DNA of 5,996 bases from positions 12,459 through 18,454 of the forward strand of contig PNBM01000182.1 of NCBI GenBank assembly GCA_003135995.1. The letters are read 5' to 3'. The notes under the pieces are model-generated. The model ran no database searches. It was given only the letters and a program-made list of their open reading frames with translations, and was not told the DNA's origin. Position numbers and translations under genes: made by a program. The number at the start of each line of letters is the position of its first letter. The stretch's first letter is position 1. This document shows, piece after piece, positions 1 through 5,940 of this stretch. Source of the DNA: Ignavibacteriota bacterium. GTDB lineage: Bacteria; Bacteroidota; Ignavibacteria; Tepidaquicellales; Tepidaquicellaceae.

Positions 1-1341
1 AGGCTTGAAATTAAACCGAATATTTTTACTTATTTATTTCTTGTACTTACTCTTTACCTGATTATAAACTATAAATATTTCGGGAAAAATCCCAAAATAC
101 TTTTTTTCATTCCTCCGATTTTTATGGTCTGGGCAAATATACATATGGGTGTTTTAGCAGGCGTCCTGCTTCTCGGAATATTCCTTTTAACTGATATAAT
201 TGATTTTATTAAAGAAAAAAAGAAAAATAGTTTAAAATATTCGCTTGTAATTTTTATAGCTTCACTCTTATTTATGCTCGTAAATCCGAATCATATAACA
301 ACTTATATATATTCATTCCAGCATACGCAAATGAAACTGCTTGATGAGATTTTTGAATGGATGTCTCCTTTTAATTCTAATTACCTCGGAAAATTATACA
401 ACGTAATTTATATCGGTTTCCTTATAGGTATAATTTTTGTGTATAAAGAATATAAAAAGAAAAAAGATCTGTTTCCATTGCTTGTATATTTTCTATTTGC
501 AGTATATTCATTAAGGGCAATCAGGTTTACTGTTGATTTCATTTTTGTCGCTTCATTATTTTTATTTGTTGTCATTTACCATATGTTCAAAAAAGAAACA
601 ACAACGAATTTTATTAAAAATAATACTTATGTAAAGTTATTCCTTGGAGCAATCTTGGTTTGGTTTCTTCTCTGGACGCCTAATGATAAGCTTTTTCGTG
701 CACTCGGTTTTCAAAAAACATATGGAATGGGAATTTATGAAGAAACTTTTCCTGTCAAAATGTTTGATTTTATGAAAGAAAATAAAATCACGGAAATTGG
801 TGACAGACCTTTTAATACTTTAGATTATGGTGGTTATTTTTTATGGAATTTTCCCGGTAAGAAAAATTTTATAGACAGCCGTAATCTGAACGATTCTATC
901 TGGAATTCATCTAAAACAATTTTTAAAAAACTATCAGGTTTTCAAAATTTAATAAAAGAATACAATATCGATTATTTCGCTGTATTTCAGTTAGCAGTTT
1001 TACAGGCGGCAAATTCAAGAAATGATAATGAAATACCAAAAATCCTTGAAGCGAATATTATTTCTTATCTGAGCTCGAAGCCGGACGAGTGGAAACTTGT
1101 TTTCTGGGACGATAAATCATTCCTGTTCGTAAAAAATGAAGATAAATTTAAAGATGTAATTTCAAAATATGAGTATAAATATTTTACCCCGTATAATTTA
1201 TATAATAAGAGTAAAATTATTCAGGAAGCAATAAATTCAAAAGATGAAACTCTGTCTAAAGAAGTTGCCCGGAAAAATCTTGAAGACCCAAAAGGATATT
1301 TTGTTTATTTGTATAAATCGAATTTTGAACGTAAGAAATAA
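1..1341 (+). CDS. Polytopic membrane protein, glycosyltransferase-C-like (3' part, start outside window)
   Basis: The frame is open from base 1 and reads as membrane protein before the first in-window ATG at 124, so that ATG is internal and the gene is cut by the window edge; 446 codons are visible. Visible residues 1-225 contain about seven or eight hydrophobic segments separated by short lysine-rich loops. A soluble C-terminal domain follows. Three motifs are familiar from a family of large membrane proteins usually annotated as hypothetical or GT-C/PMT-like: WANIHMG at the start of a membrane helix (visible residues 44-50), a loop ending EWMSPF (about 119-124), and DYGGYFLW followed by a PGKKNFIDSR stretch (275-293). 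The real donor and substrate cannot be read from sequence. The methyltransferase that follows after 128 bases suggests surface glycan or lipid modification. The family resemblance is reasonably sure; enzymatic activity is only inferred, since the catalytic N-terminal loop would lie upstream. Confidence 0.75.
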   Translation, partial: RLEIKPNIFTYLFLVLTLYLIINYKYFGKNPKILFFIPPIFMVWANIHMGVLAGVLLLGIFLLTDIIDFIKEKKKNSLKYSLVIFIASLLFMLVNPNHITTYIYSFQHTQMKLLDEIFEWMSPFNSNYLGKLYNVIYIGFLIGIIFVYKEYKKKKDLFPLLVYFLFAVYSLRAIRFTVDFIFVASLFLFVVIYHMFKKETTTNFIKNNTYVKLFLGAILVWFLLWTPNDKLFRALGFQKTYGMGIYEETFPVKMFDFMKENKITEIGDRPFNTLDYGGYFLWNFPGKKNFIDSRNLNDSIWNSSKTIFKKLSGFQNLIKEYNIDYFAVFQLAVLQAANSRNDNEIPKILEANIISYLSSKPDEWKLVFWDDKSFLFVKNEDKFKDVISKYEYKYFTPYNLYNKSKIIQEAINSKDETLSKEVARKNLEDPKGYFVYLYKSNFERKK

Positions 1342-1469
1342 TTTATTATTTCATCACTTTTTGAAGTTCCGTTATATAAAAGAGGTGTTATTTTATACAT
1401 ATTACTCTTAAACTGATTTTCTTAATTTATAAAGTTTTTCAAACTCATTTTTAACTTAAATTATATTCG

Positions 1470-2174
1470 ATGCTTCCAGCTGAAATTAATAAGATTATAG
1501 ATATTCCGGATAGTCAAAGCAAAGTTCCGGTTAAAATTATCGATGCAGAATTCATTTATAATTTTATAAAAAAAAATAATTTAAAGAAAACTTTAGAAAC
1601 AGGATTTGCTCACGGAAGGTCGGCTGCTTATATTATGGCGGCAACTAACAACACACATATTGCAAATGACGCTTTCCAGGAAGCGGAGTTTAAAAATGTC
1701 GGTTTGGAAAATATCAAAAAGCTTGGTCTGATTGATTTGCTCGATTTTAGGAATGAGCTTTCCCACGTAATGCTCCCAAAATTATTAGCCGATAATAGAA
1801 AATTTGATTTTATTTTTCTTGACGGGGACCATAAATTCGACGGAGAGTTTATAGATTTTTTCTACTGCGATTTAATGCTCGAGGATAAGGGCTATATTTT
1901 ACTTCATGATACATGGTTACGAAGTACTCAATACCTGATAAAATATATTGAAAAAAATAGAAAAAATTATCAGAGAATTCAAACTCCGATAAAAAACATC
2001 TGCCTTTTCCAAAAAGTCGGTGAATATGAAAGAAACTGGCTGCATTTTAAAGAATTTATAACTTTCAGGTCTTTTATTAAATTTCATTTCGTAACGTGGA
2101 TAAATAAAAATAATAAAAACCCGATAAGAATTTTACTCTTTAAACTTAAAAATATTATAAAAGGAAATAAATAA
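1470..2174 (+). CDS. Class I SAM-dependent methyltransferase (Methyltransf_24-like)
   Basis: A 234-residue protein with the Rossmann-type methyltransferase signature. Motif I (SAM-binding loop) is LETGFAHGRS at residues 42-51. An acidic residue, D67, falls where the end of strand 2 contacts the SAM ribose. FDFIFLDGDH (112-121) is the strand-4 motif, and GYILLHDTW (141-149) is strand 5. The DGDH plus HDTW pair is typical of small-molecule or sugar O-methyltransferases related to the macrocin/CmcI group, where the acidic and histidine residues can bind a metal. The last 45 residues are rich in Lys, Arg and aromatic residues and may contact membrane or a polyanionic substrate. The ATG at 1470 is chosen because an in-frame stop lies at 1452-1454; no Shine-Dalgarno is present. 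The substrate is unknown. The membrane protein upstream suggests a glycan or lipid-linked sugar. Confidence 0.82.
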   Translation: MLPAEINKIIDIPDSQSKVPVKIIDAEFIYNFIKKNNLKKTLETGFAHGRSAAYIMAATNNTHIANDAFQEAEFKNVGLENIKKLGLIDLLDFRNELSHVMLPKLLADNRKFDFIFLDGDHKFDGEFIDFFYCDLMLEDKGYILLHDTWLRSTQYLIKYIEKNRKNYQRIQTPIKNICLFQKVGEYERNWLHFKEFITFRSFIKFHFVTWINKNNKNPIRILLFKLKNIIKGNK

Positions 2175-2271
2175 TTTTTTCTGATTTTTATCGCCGTCTG
2201 ACCTCAATCTAATTTAATCTTCTTCTAAGAAACTTGAAATATATTTTGTTTTATCAACATATTATTTTTCG

Positions 2272-2310
2272 TAATTCTTTGCGTTCTTTGTTAATTCTTT
2301 GCGAACTTTG
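2272..2310. repeat. Tandem direct repeat, 20-nt period, two copies
   Basis: TAATTCTTTGCGTTCTTTG (2272-2290) is followed one base later by TAATTCTTTGCGAACTTTG (2292-2310), 17 of 19 bases identical. The inner string GCGTTCTTTG (2281-2290) recurs in the repeat units at the 3' end of the window (5873-5882 and 5986-5995). This points to a shared intergenic repeat family rather than a site specific to this gene. Confidence 0.7.
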
Positions 2311-2313
2311 CAT

Positions 2314-2334
2314 TTAAAGCTCTTTAAGTTTTTT
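2314..2334 (+). terminator. Weak candidate intrinsic terminator
   Basis: TTAAA (2314-2318) can pair with TTTAA (2323-2327) around a short GCTC loop, and a run of six T follows at 2329-2334. The stem is entirely A/T and very short, so it is a poor terminator. It is listed only because nothing better follows the methyltransferase gene. Confidence 0.15.
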
Positions 2335-2342
2335 CATTCTTT

Positions 2343-2362
2343 AATATCGATGCATCGATATT
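2343..2362. repeat. Perfect 20-bp palindrome
   Basis: AATATCGATGCATCGATATT is its own reverse complement over all 20 bases. It contains two overlapping-type ATCGAT units, and another TATCGAT lies at 2385-2391. It lies about 130 bases upstream of the Rrf2 regulator gene. A dyad of this size without a loop suits a dimeric DNA-binding protein better than an RNA hairpin, and no T run follows directly. The binding protein is unknown. Confidence 0.7.
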
Positions 2363-2461
2363 TATGCTTCTGATAAAGTTTTTCTATCGATTATCTTACC
2401 TTATTTGCTAAATACCTATTACAATGGAACTTAATAGTAACTTTTTTTTGTTTTTAAATAC

Positions 2462-2474
2462 GACTATATTAGTC
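2462..2474 (+). promoter_or_regulatory. Probable IscR/Rrf2 operator (type 1 core) in the operon promoter
   Basis: GACTATATTAGTC fits the core of the E. coli IscR type 1 consensus, GACTRWWWYAGTC, at all 13 positions; the flanking bases fit only partly. The arms GACTA and TAGTC are exact inverted repeats around three central bases. The site ends 20 bases before the ATG of an IscR-like regulator, the expected place for autoregulation. A TATAAAAT string at 2480-2487 could be a -10 element, which would place the site across the promoter, but no convincing -35 or Bacteroidota -33/-7 pair is seen. Binding is inferred from the consensus match and position. Confidence 0.6.
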
Positions 2475-2494
2475 CAGTTTATAAAATTTTAACT

Positions 2495-2896
2495 ATGGTC
2501 AGATTCACAAAAAAAGTAGAATATGCCCTGATATCATTACGTCACATAGCAAATGCTAAAGATGAAATTATAACGGCAAAGCAAATATCTAATAAGTTCA
2601 ATATTCCGTATGAACTCTTAGCTAAGGTTTTGCAAAAATTAAAAAAAGAGAAAATACTTGAATCTAACCAGGGTGTAAATGGCGGTTACAAGCTCATTAA
2701 ACAATTAAATGAAATTTCTCTTTCAAGCTTAATAGATGTAATAGAAGGTAAACTTGCAATTGTAGAGTGCCTTCATGAAAAAGATATAAATGATTGCTTT
2801 ATATCCGATACGTGCAATATCAAATCTCCAATTAATAAAATGCAGTATGAATTGGAAAATTTGTTAAAGCATAAAATGGTTTCGGATTTTGTTTGA
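2495..2896 (+). CDS. Rrf2/IscR-family transcriptional regulator with three-cysteine cluster site
   Basis: A 133-residue Rrf2-family protein. The N-terminal winged helix-turn-helix begins with the family's EYALISLRHIA helix (residues 9-19). The recognition region is KFNIPYELLAKVLQKL (34-49), and the wing ends in NQGVNGGYKL (58-67). SLIDVIEG (78-85) begins the dimerisation helix. Cysteines 92, 101 and 107 (C-X8-C-X5-C) lie where E. coli IscR has its cluster ligands C92, C98 and C104, so a [2Fe-2S] cluster is likely. The first spacing is three residues longer than in IscR, and no histidine lies at +3 after the last cysteine, so the fourth ligand may differ. It heads the operon, 21 bases before the desulfurase, with an IscR-type operator in its promoter. 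It probably represses the operon when cluster-loaded. Annotation as a SUF-type Rrf2 regulator is an alternative. Confidence 0.87.
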   Translation: MVRFTKKVEYALISLRHIANAKDEIITAKQISNKFNIPYELLAKVLQKLKKEKILESNQGVNGGYKLIKQLNEISLSSLIDVIEGKLAIVECLHEKDINDCFISDTCNIKSPINKMQYELENLLKHKMVSDFV

Positions 2897-2917
2897 TTTT
2901 ATTAATATTTTTTTTAA

Positions 2918-4072
2918 ATGGAATTTCCAATCTATTTAGATAATAACGCGACAACACCGGTTGATTCAGAAGTATTGGATGCTATGCTTCCGTATTTCAA
3001 AAGTAAGTTTGGTAATGCGGCAAGTAAAAGCCATAAATACGGCTGGGAAGCTTCAGAAGCAGTTGAACTTGCAAGAAAAAAAGTTGCTAAGCTTATAGGT
3101 GCAAAACCTGGTGAAATTATTTTTACGAGCGGTACAACTGAATCAATAAATCTTTCACATAAAGGATCGCTTGAAAGTTTTCAGGGGAAAGAAAACCACA
3201 TCATAACTTCTAAAATTGAACATTCTGCCGTACTCGATACTTGTAAATATTTATCGGGTTACGGTGTGGATGTTACTTACCTCGACGTAGATAAATTTGG
3301 TTTTGTAAATCCTGATGATGTATCTGAATATATAAAAGATAATACCATGCTGGTTTCAATAATGATGGCTAATAATGAGGTCGGAACAATACAGCCTGTT
3401 GGAGAGATTGGAAATATTTGCGGGGAAAAAAATATTTTATTCCACACTGATGCCGCACAGGCAATTGGAAAAATTCCCGTAAATGTGAATGAATTAAATG
3501 TTGATTTAATGAGTTTTAGTGCACACAAAATTTATGGTCCCAAAGGAATAGGTGCGTTATTTATAAAAAATAAAAGTCCGGAAATAAAATTGACTGAGCA
3601 AATAAACGGCGGCGGTCACGAATTCGGTTTCAGAAGCGGTACATTAAACGTTCCCGCAATTGTAGGATTCGGAAAAGCGTGTGAAATTTGTGAAAAAAAA
3701 ATGTATAACGAATTCGACGATTTAATTATTTTTCGCGATAGATTTATTAATAATATTTTACAGAAAACAGAAGGTGCATCTTTAAACGGGCATTCGACGA
3801 AAAGATTGCCGAATAATATTAATATTTGTTTTAATAACATCGACAGTAGTGTATTAATGTCGGAAATGAAAGAACTTGCTTTTTCAGCGGGAAGTGCGTG
3901 TACTTCAGCAGATTTAAAACCATCACACGTTTTAAAAGCAATGGGTTTGAGTGATGCAGACAGCAGGTCATCGGTCAGATTAGGTTTAGGAAGATTTACA
4001 ACAAACGAAGAAGTGGAATTTTCAATAAATAAAATTGTTAACACAGTAGAAAAGATAAGAAAATTATCTTGA
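2918..4072 (+). CDS. iscS: Cysteine desulfurase, group I (IscS/NifS)
   Basis: A 384-residue PLP enzyme that takes sulfur from cysteine as a persulfide, giving alanine, for Fe-S clusters and possibly tRNA thiolation. The start YLDNNATTP (6-14) is the family hallmark. Phosphate-binding SGTTES is at 71-76, H102 is placed to stack on PLP, and N153, D178 and Q181 match the cofactor contacts. SAHK with K204 is the Schiff-base lysine. The mobile loop GSACTS (325-330) carries catalytic C328, followed by PSHVL (335-339), and SVRLGLGRFT (352-361) matches the C-terminal motif. The long Cys loop marks group I rather than SufS. It is slightly shorter than E. coli IscS (404). It follows the regulator by 21 bases and precedes the A-type carrier by 35, with no iscU between them. 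NifS is an equally valid name, as no nitrogen-fixation genes are visible. Confidence 0.95.
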   Translation: MEFPIYLDNNATTPVDSEVLDAMLPYFKSKFGNAASKSHKYGWEASEAVELARKKVAKLIGAKPGEIIFTSGTTESINLSHKGSLESFQGKENHIITSKIEHSAVLDTCKYLSGYGVDVTYLDVDKFGFVNPDDVSEYIKDNTMLVSIMMANNEVGTIQPVGEIGNICGEKNILFHTDAAQAIGKIPVNVNELNVDLMSFSAHKIYGPKGIGALFIKNKSPEIKLTEQINGGGHEFGFRSGTLNVPAIVGFGKACEICEKKMYNEFDDLIIFRDRFINNILQKTEGASLNGHSTKRLPNNINICFNNIDSSVLMSEMKELAFSAGSACTSADLKPSHVLKAMGLSDADSRSSVRLGLGRFTTNEEVEFSINKIVNTVEKIRKLS

Positions 4073-4107
4073 ATTGTAATTTAATAAATTAAAAATTAAT
4101 AATTAGT

Positions 4108-4479
4108 ATGTCAGAAGAAAAAATAAAAGAATTTGTTCCCGGAGTTACCGAAGATATTAATATAACGGATAAGGCTATCGAAGAAATAAAAAAAATAATG
4201 ATAGAAAACAAAATTCCCGAAAATTACGGATTACGGATTGGAATAAAAGGAGGAGGTTGCTCCGGATTAACTTATACATTGGGCTTTGATTCGGAATCCA
4301 AGCCTACGGATAATATTATTGAAAAAGAAGGTTTAAGTATATATGTCGATATGAAGAGCTATTTATATTTAACAGGTACGGAACTCGATTTCACAGACGG
4401 TCTGAGCGGACAGGGATTTATTTTTAACAACCCAAATGCTAAAAGAACGTGCGGCTGCGGCAGCTCATTTAGTGCCTGA
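4108..4479 (+). CDS. iscA: A-type Fe-S cluster carrier (IscA/ErpA/SufA family)
   Basis: A 123-residue HesB/IscA-family protein. The conserved domain starts at INITDKAIEEI (17-27). The three cluster-binding cysteines are C51 in GGGCSG and C115 and C117 in TCGCGSSFSA at the C-terminus. Their spacing (64 and 66 residues from the first) equals that of E. coli IscA C35, C99 and C101. About 16 charged residues precede the domain, more than in E. coli IscA. It probably accepts or carries [2Fe-2S] or [4Fe-4S] clusters and hands them to target enzymes in the cytoplasm. It lies 35 bases after iscS and 20 bases before the dismutase. IscA, SufA and ErpA cannot be told apart by sequence alone; the symbol reflects the neighbouring iscS. 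Confidence 0.93.
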   Translation: MSEEKIKEFVPGVTEDINITDKAIEEIKKIMIENKIPENYGLRIGIKGGGCSGLTYTLGFDSESKPTDNIIEKEGLSIYVDMKSYLYLTGTELDFTDGLSGQGFIFNNPNAKRTCGCGSSFSA

Positions 4480-4499
4480 TTAATTTTTGCTTAAACTAT

Positions 4500-5270
4500 A
4501 TGTTTTTGAAAAATAAAATATCGCGCAGAAAGTTTATTTCCGGAACTGCGATAAGCGTAACAGCTTTCGCTGTGGTTCCGGGTTCATTGATAGGTTTAAT
4601 AAACAATTTAATTAAATATAAAACGAAAGGAGCAAGTAAAAAAATGTCTTATGAATGGAAATTCAATAAACGCCCTTATTCTGATGAAGAAGCAAAAACT
4701 TTATTGAAAAATGTAATGTCCCCGGAAACAACCGACTGGCATTATAATACACACCAGAAAGGTTATGTTACCTTTTTAAACAATATTGAAAAAGAACTTG
4801 AAACAGCAGACCGCTCCAAGGCAAACGGCAATTACAGCCAAATCGGAGAATTGAAAAGAAGATTTACCTGGAATCACGGCGGTGCACTGCTTCATGATTT
4901 GTACTGGGAAGTCCTGGGCGGTGATGGCGATGTTAACAAAGCACCTGATGTCCTTGAAGCAATAAATAAAGAATTCGGGAGCTTTGAAAACTGGAAAACA
5001 GATTTTAAAGCAGTCGCAATTTCTGCAAAATTATCCGGCTGGGGTGTTCTGGTTTTCGATAAACTCTATAGTGGAAGATTACTGAACGTACTTGTAGATG
5101 AACATCATTACGGAGCAATTTGGGGTGGCATTCCTTTAATTCCTTGTGACGTGTTTGAACACGCTTACTATCATAAAGACGGTCCTGCCCGTGCAAAATA
5201 TATTGATAACTTCATAAATAACTTGCACTGGGGAAGAATTAATGATAGATTTGTAAAATATGTAAAATAA
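4500..5270 (+). CDS. Fe/Mn-family superoxide dismutase with twin-arginine (Tat) signal
   Basis: A 256-residue dismutase converting superoxide to oxygen and peroxide. The N-terminus has SRRKFI (8-13), a twin-arginine motif, followed by a hydrophobic stretch to about residue 34. Export of the folded, metal-loaded enzyme by Tat is therefore likely; A22-F23-A24 is a possible cleavage site, or the segment stays as an anchor. The dismutase domain runs from about 49 to the end. Metal ligands are H81, H132, D217 and H221 (in DVFEHAYY), with H85 and Y89 in the substrate gateway. Q86 replaces the usual His after H85. H202 stands where Mn/Fe enzymes of the common type supply a Gln to the metal-bound solvent, as in Sulfolobus-type SODs. 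The metal cannot be assigned with certainty. It sits 20 bases after iscA, so it is probably co-regulated with Fe-S assembly. Met49 is a possible internal start giving a leaderless form. Confidence 0.93.
   Translation: MFLKNKISRRKFISGTAISVTAFAVVPGSLIGLINNLIKYKTKGASKKMSYEWKFNKRPYSDEEAKTLLKNVMSPETTDWHYNTHQKGYVTFLNNIEKELETADRSKANGNYSQIGELKRRFTWNHGGALLHDLYWEVLGGDGDVNKAPDVLEAINKEFGSFENWKTDFKAVAISAKLSGWGVLVFDKLYSGRLLNVLVDEHHYGAIWGGIPLIPCDVFEHAYYHKDGPARAKYIDNFINNLHWGRINDRFVKYVK
4626..4646 (+). promoter_or_regulatory. Possible internal ribosome binding site and second start in the dismutase gene
   Basis: AAAGGAG (4626-4632) lies 11 bases upstream of an in-frame ATG (4644-4646, Met49). Starting there removes the Tat signal and gives a 208-residue protein, the usual length of cytoplasmic SODs. 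Other starts in this window have no such sequence. However, AAAGGAG-like strings also arise by coding (for example near 4246, Lys-Gly-Gly in iscA), so chance is a real alternative. Confidence 0.25.
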
Positions 5271-5285
5271 TTATTATTTATTATT

Positions 5286-5846
5286 GTGATTTCAAATGTA
5301 TCTAAGTTAGTTTGTATATTAATATTTTTGTTTTCATTCTCTTGCGGGAAAAATCAGCAGGTCGAGAAAAAAGAAACTAAAAATGTTACCGATTTCGTAT
5401 GGAGTGAAAATATCTCCATAGATAGAATTCCTGATTTTCCTGTTAAAGGTATGCTGAATGGAAAAGCTTTGAATTTAGAATATATAAATTTTGAAAAATG
5501 GAGAGGTAGCGGTGATAATGTATTTAATTTTGGTGATAAAGCCCCGAAGCAAGTTTGCGGATTCGTAGAGAATGATGATGCATTCCGGCTGACGCGTACA
5601 AACGGAGATTTTCCCAAAGGAGAATTTATTAAGGAGAATTTTAACAAAAATATTGATAGTTATACGGCTGATTTTCATTATACCGTTGATAATAATATCA
5701 AAAATGTAAATGTTCCCTGGAATTGCGCTCTTGTAATAACATATATGGATGACAATACTGTAAAAGGGAAAATTGCCCTGTGCTTTAAGGATGATGCTAA
5801 AAGCTGGATTGCTGGAACATTCGAAGCATTAAGGTGCAATAATTAA
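5286..5846 (+). CDS. Putative lipoprotein of unknown function, last gene of the Fe-S/SOD cluster
   Basis: A 186-residue protein starting at GTG. No in-frame ATG is available near the N-terminus, and the stop of the dismutase lies in the same frame at 5268-5270, so GTG is the best start. A basic N-terminus and hydrophobic segment (8-19) lead to SFSCGK with C20, which fits a relaxed Bacteroidota-type lipobox; the mature protein would be anchored in the envelope, followed by a charged linker (21-33). The rest looks beta-rich, with VKGMLNGKALNLE (53-65) and a C-terminal VKGKIALCFKDD...WIAGTFEALRC (159-184). Four cysteines (91, 147, 166, 184) could form two disulfides. I do not recognise a named family. 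It follows the dismutase by only 15 bases, so it is probably co-transcribed and shares its envelope location. Export is fairly sure; function is unknown. Confidence 0.78.
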   Translation: MISNVSKLVCILIFLFSFSCGKNQQVEKKETKNVTDFVWSENISIDRIPDFPVKGMLNGKALNLEYINFEKWRGSGDNVFNFGDKAPKQVCGFVENDDAFRLTRTNGDFPKGEFIKENFNKNIDSYTADFHYTVDNNIKNVNVPWNCALVITYMDDNTVKGKIALCFKDDAKSWIAGTFEALRCNN

Positions 5847-5854
5847 TCTTTTAA

Positions 5855-5883
5855 AATGTCATTCCCGAATGTGCGTTCTTTGC
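5855..5883. repeat. Interspersed repeat unit, copy 1
   Basis: Bases 5855-5883 match 5968-5996 at 27 of 29 positions. The last 20, CCCGAATGTGCGTTCTTTGC, are identical. The copies are 113 bases apart and lie outside any gene. Confidence 0.8.
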
Positions 5884-5907
5884 ATCCCGATGTTCTTTAT
5901 CGGGAAT
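5861..5907. repeat. Nested inverted repeats able to form hairpins (REP-like)
   Basis: ATTCCCGA (5861-5868) is exactly complementary to TCGGGAAT (5900-5907). Inside, TCCCGAT (5885-5891) pairs with ATCGGGA (5899-5905) around a 7-nt loop GTTCTTT, so two alternative stems compete for the same right arm. They follow the last gene of the operon by 14-40 bases and could cap or stabilise the 3' end of the transcript. No T run follows directly, so a classical terminator is not supported. Confidence 0.6.
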
Positions 5908-5911
5908 CTTG

Positions 5912-5923
5912 TCGGGGATCCCC
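5912..5923. repeat. GGGGATCCCC palindrome and complementary arm to the second repeat copy
   Basis: GGGGATCCCC (5914-5923) is self-complementary. TCGGGGAT (5912-5919) also pairs exactly with ATCCCCGA at 5974-5981, at the start of the second repeat copy. The arms differ from the first pair by one base (CCCC versus TCCC), as expected for diverging members of one repeat family. Confidence 0.55.
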
Positions 5924-5940
5924 TGCCTTTTGTTTTTGTT

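Larger units (their letters stand above)
2175..2494. other. 320-base gene-free regulatory gap before the Fe-S operon
   Basis: No convincing coding frame or RNA gene is seen on either strand. From left to right it holds a tandem 20-nt repeat (2272-2310), a weak AT-rich hairpin followed by a T run (2314-2334), a perfect 20-bp palindrome (2343-2362), a further TATCGAT at 2385-2391, and an IscR-type operator (2462-2474) next to the regulator's start codon. The gap separates the surface-modification genes from the Fe-S/dismutase cluster and must contain the promoter of that cluster. Confidence 0.6.

Noticed and set aside
124..1341. ATG at 124 as the true start of the first gene
   Set aside because: The frame is open back to base 1 and the extra 41 codons encode membrane-protein sequence that continues smoothly into the family motif WANIHMG; the gene begins upstream of the window.
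2428..2440. Second IscR-like half-dyad (AACTTAATAGTAA)
   Set aside because: Spacing between ACT and AGT is one base short and several core positions differ from the consensus, so it is no better than chance in AT-rich DNA.
2175..2494. Riboswitch or small RNA in the long gap
   Set aside because: No conserved riboswitch core is recognised; the dyads explain the structure seen, and the region is otherwise AT-rich without stable stems.
3277..4044. Antisense open frames inside the cysteine desulfurase gene (3277-3528 and 3616-4044)
   Set aside because: They lie fully opposite a strongly conserved enzyme gene, have no family signature and fit as by-products of its codon use.
4073..4107. Separate promoter or terminator between iscS and iscA, or a remnant of iscU
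   Set aside because: Only 35 AT-rich bases with no stem, no promoter pair and no coding remnant are present.
5005..5678. Antisense open frames opposite the dismutase and lipoprotein genes
   Set aside because: No recognisable motifs or start signals; they overlap well-supported genes on the + strand.
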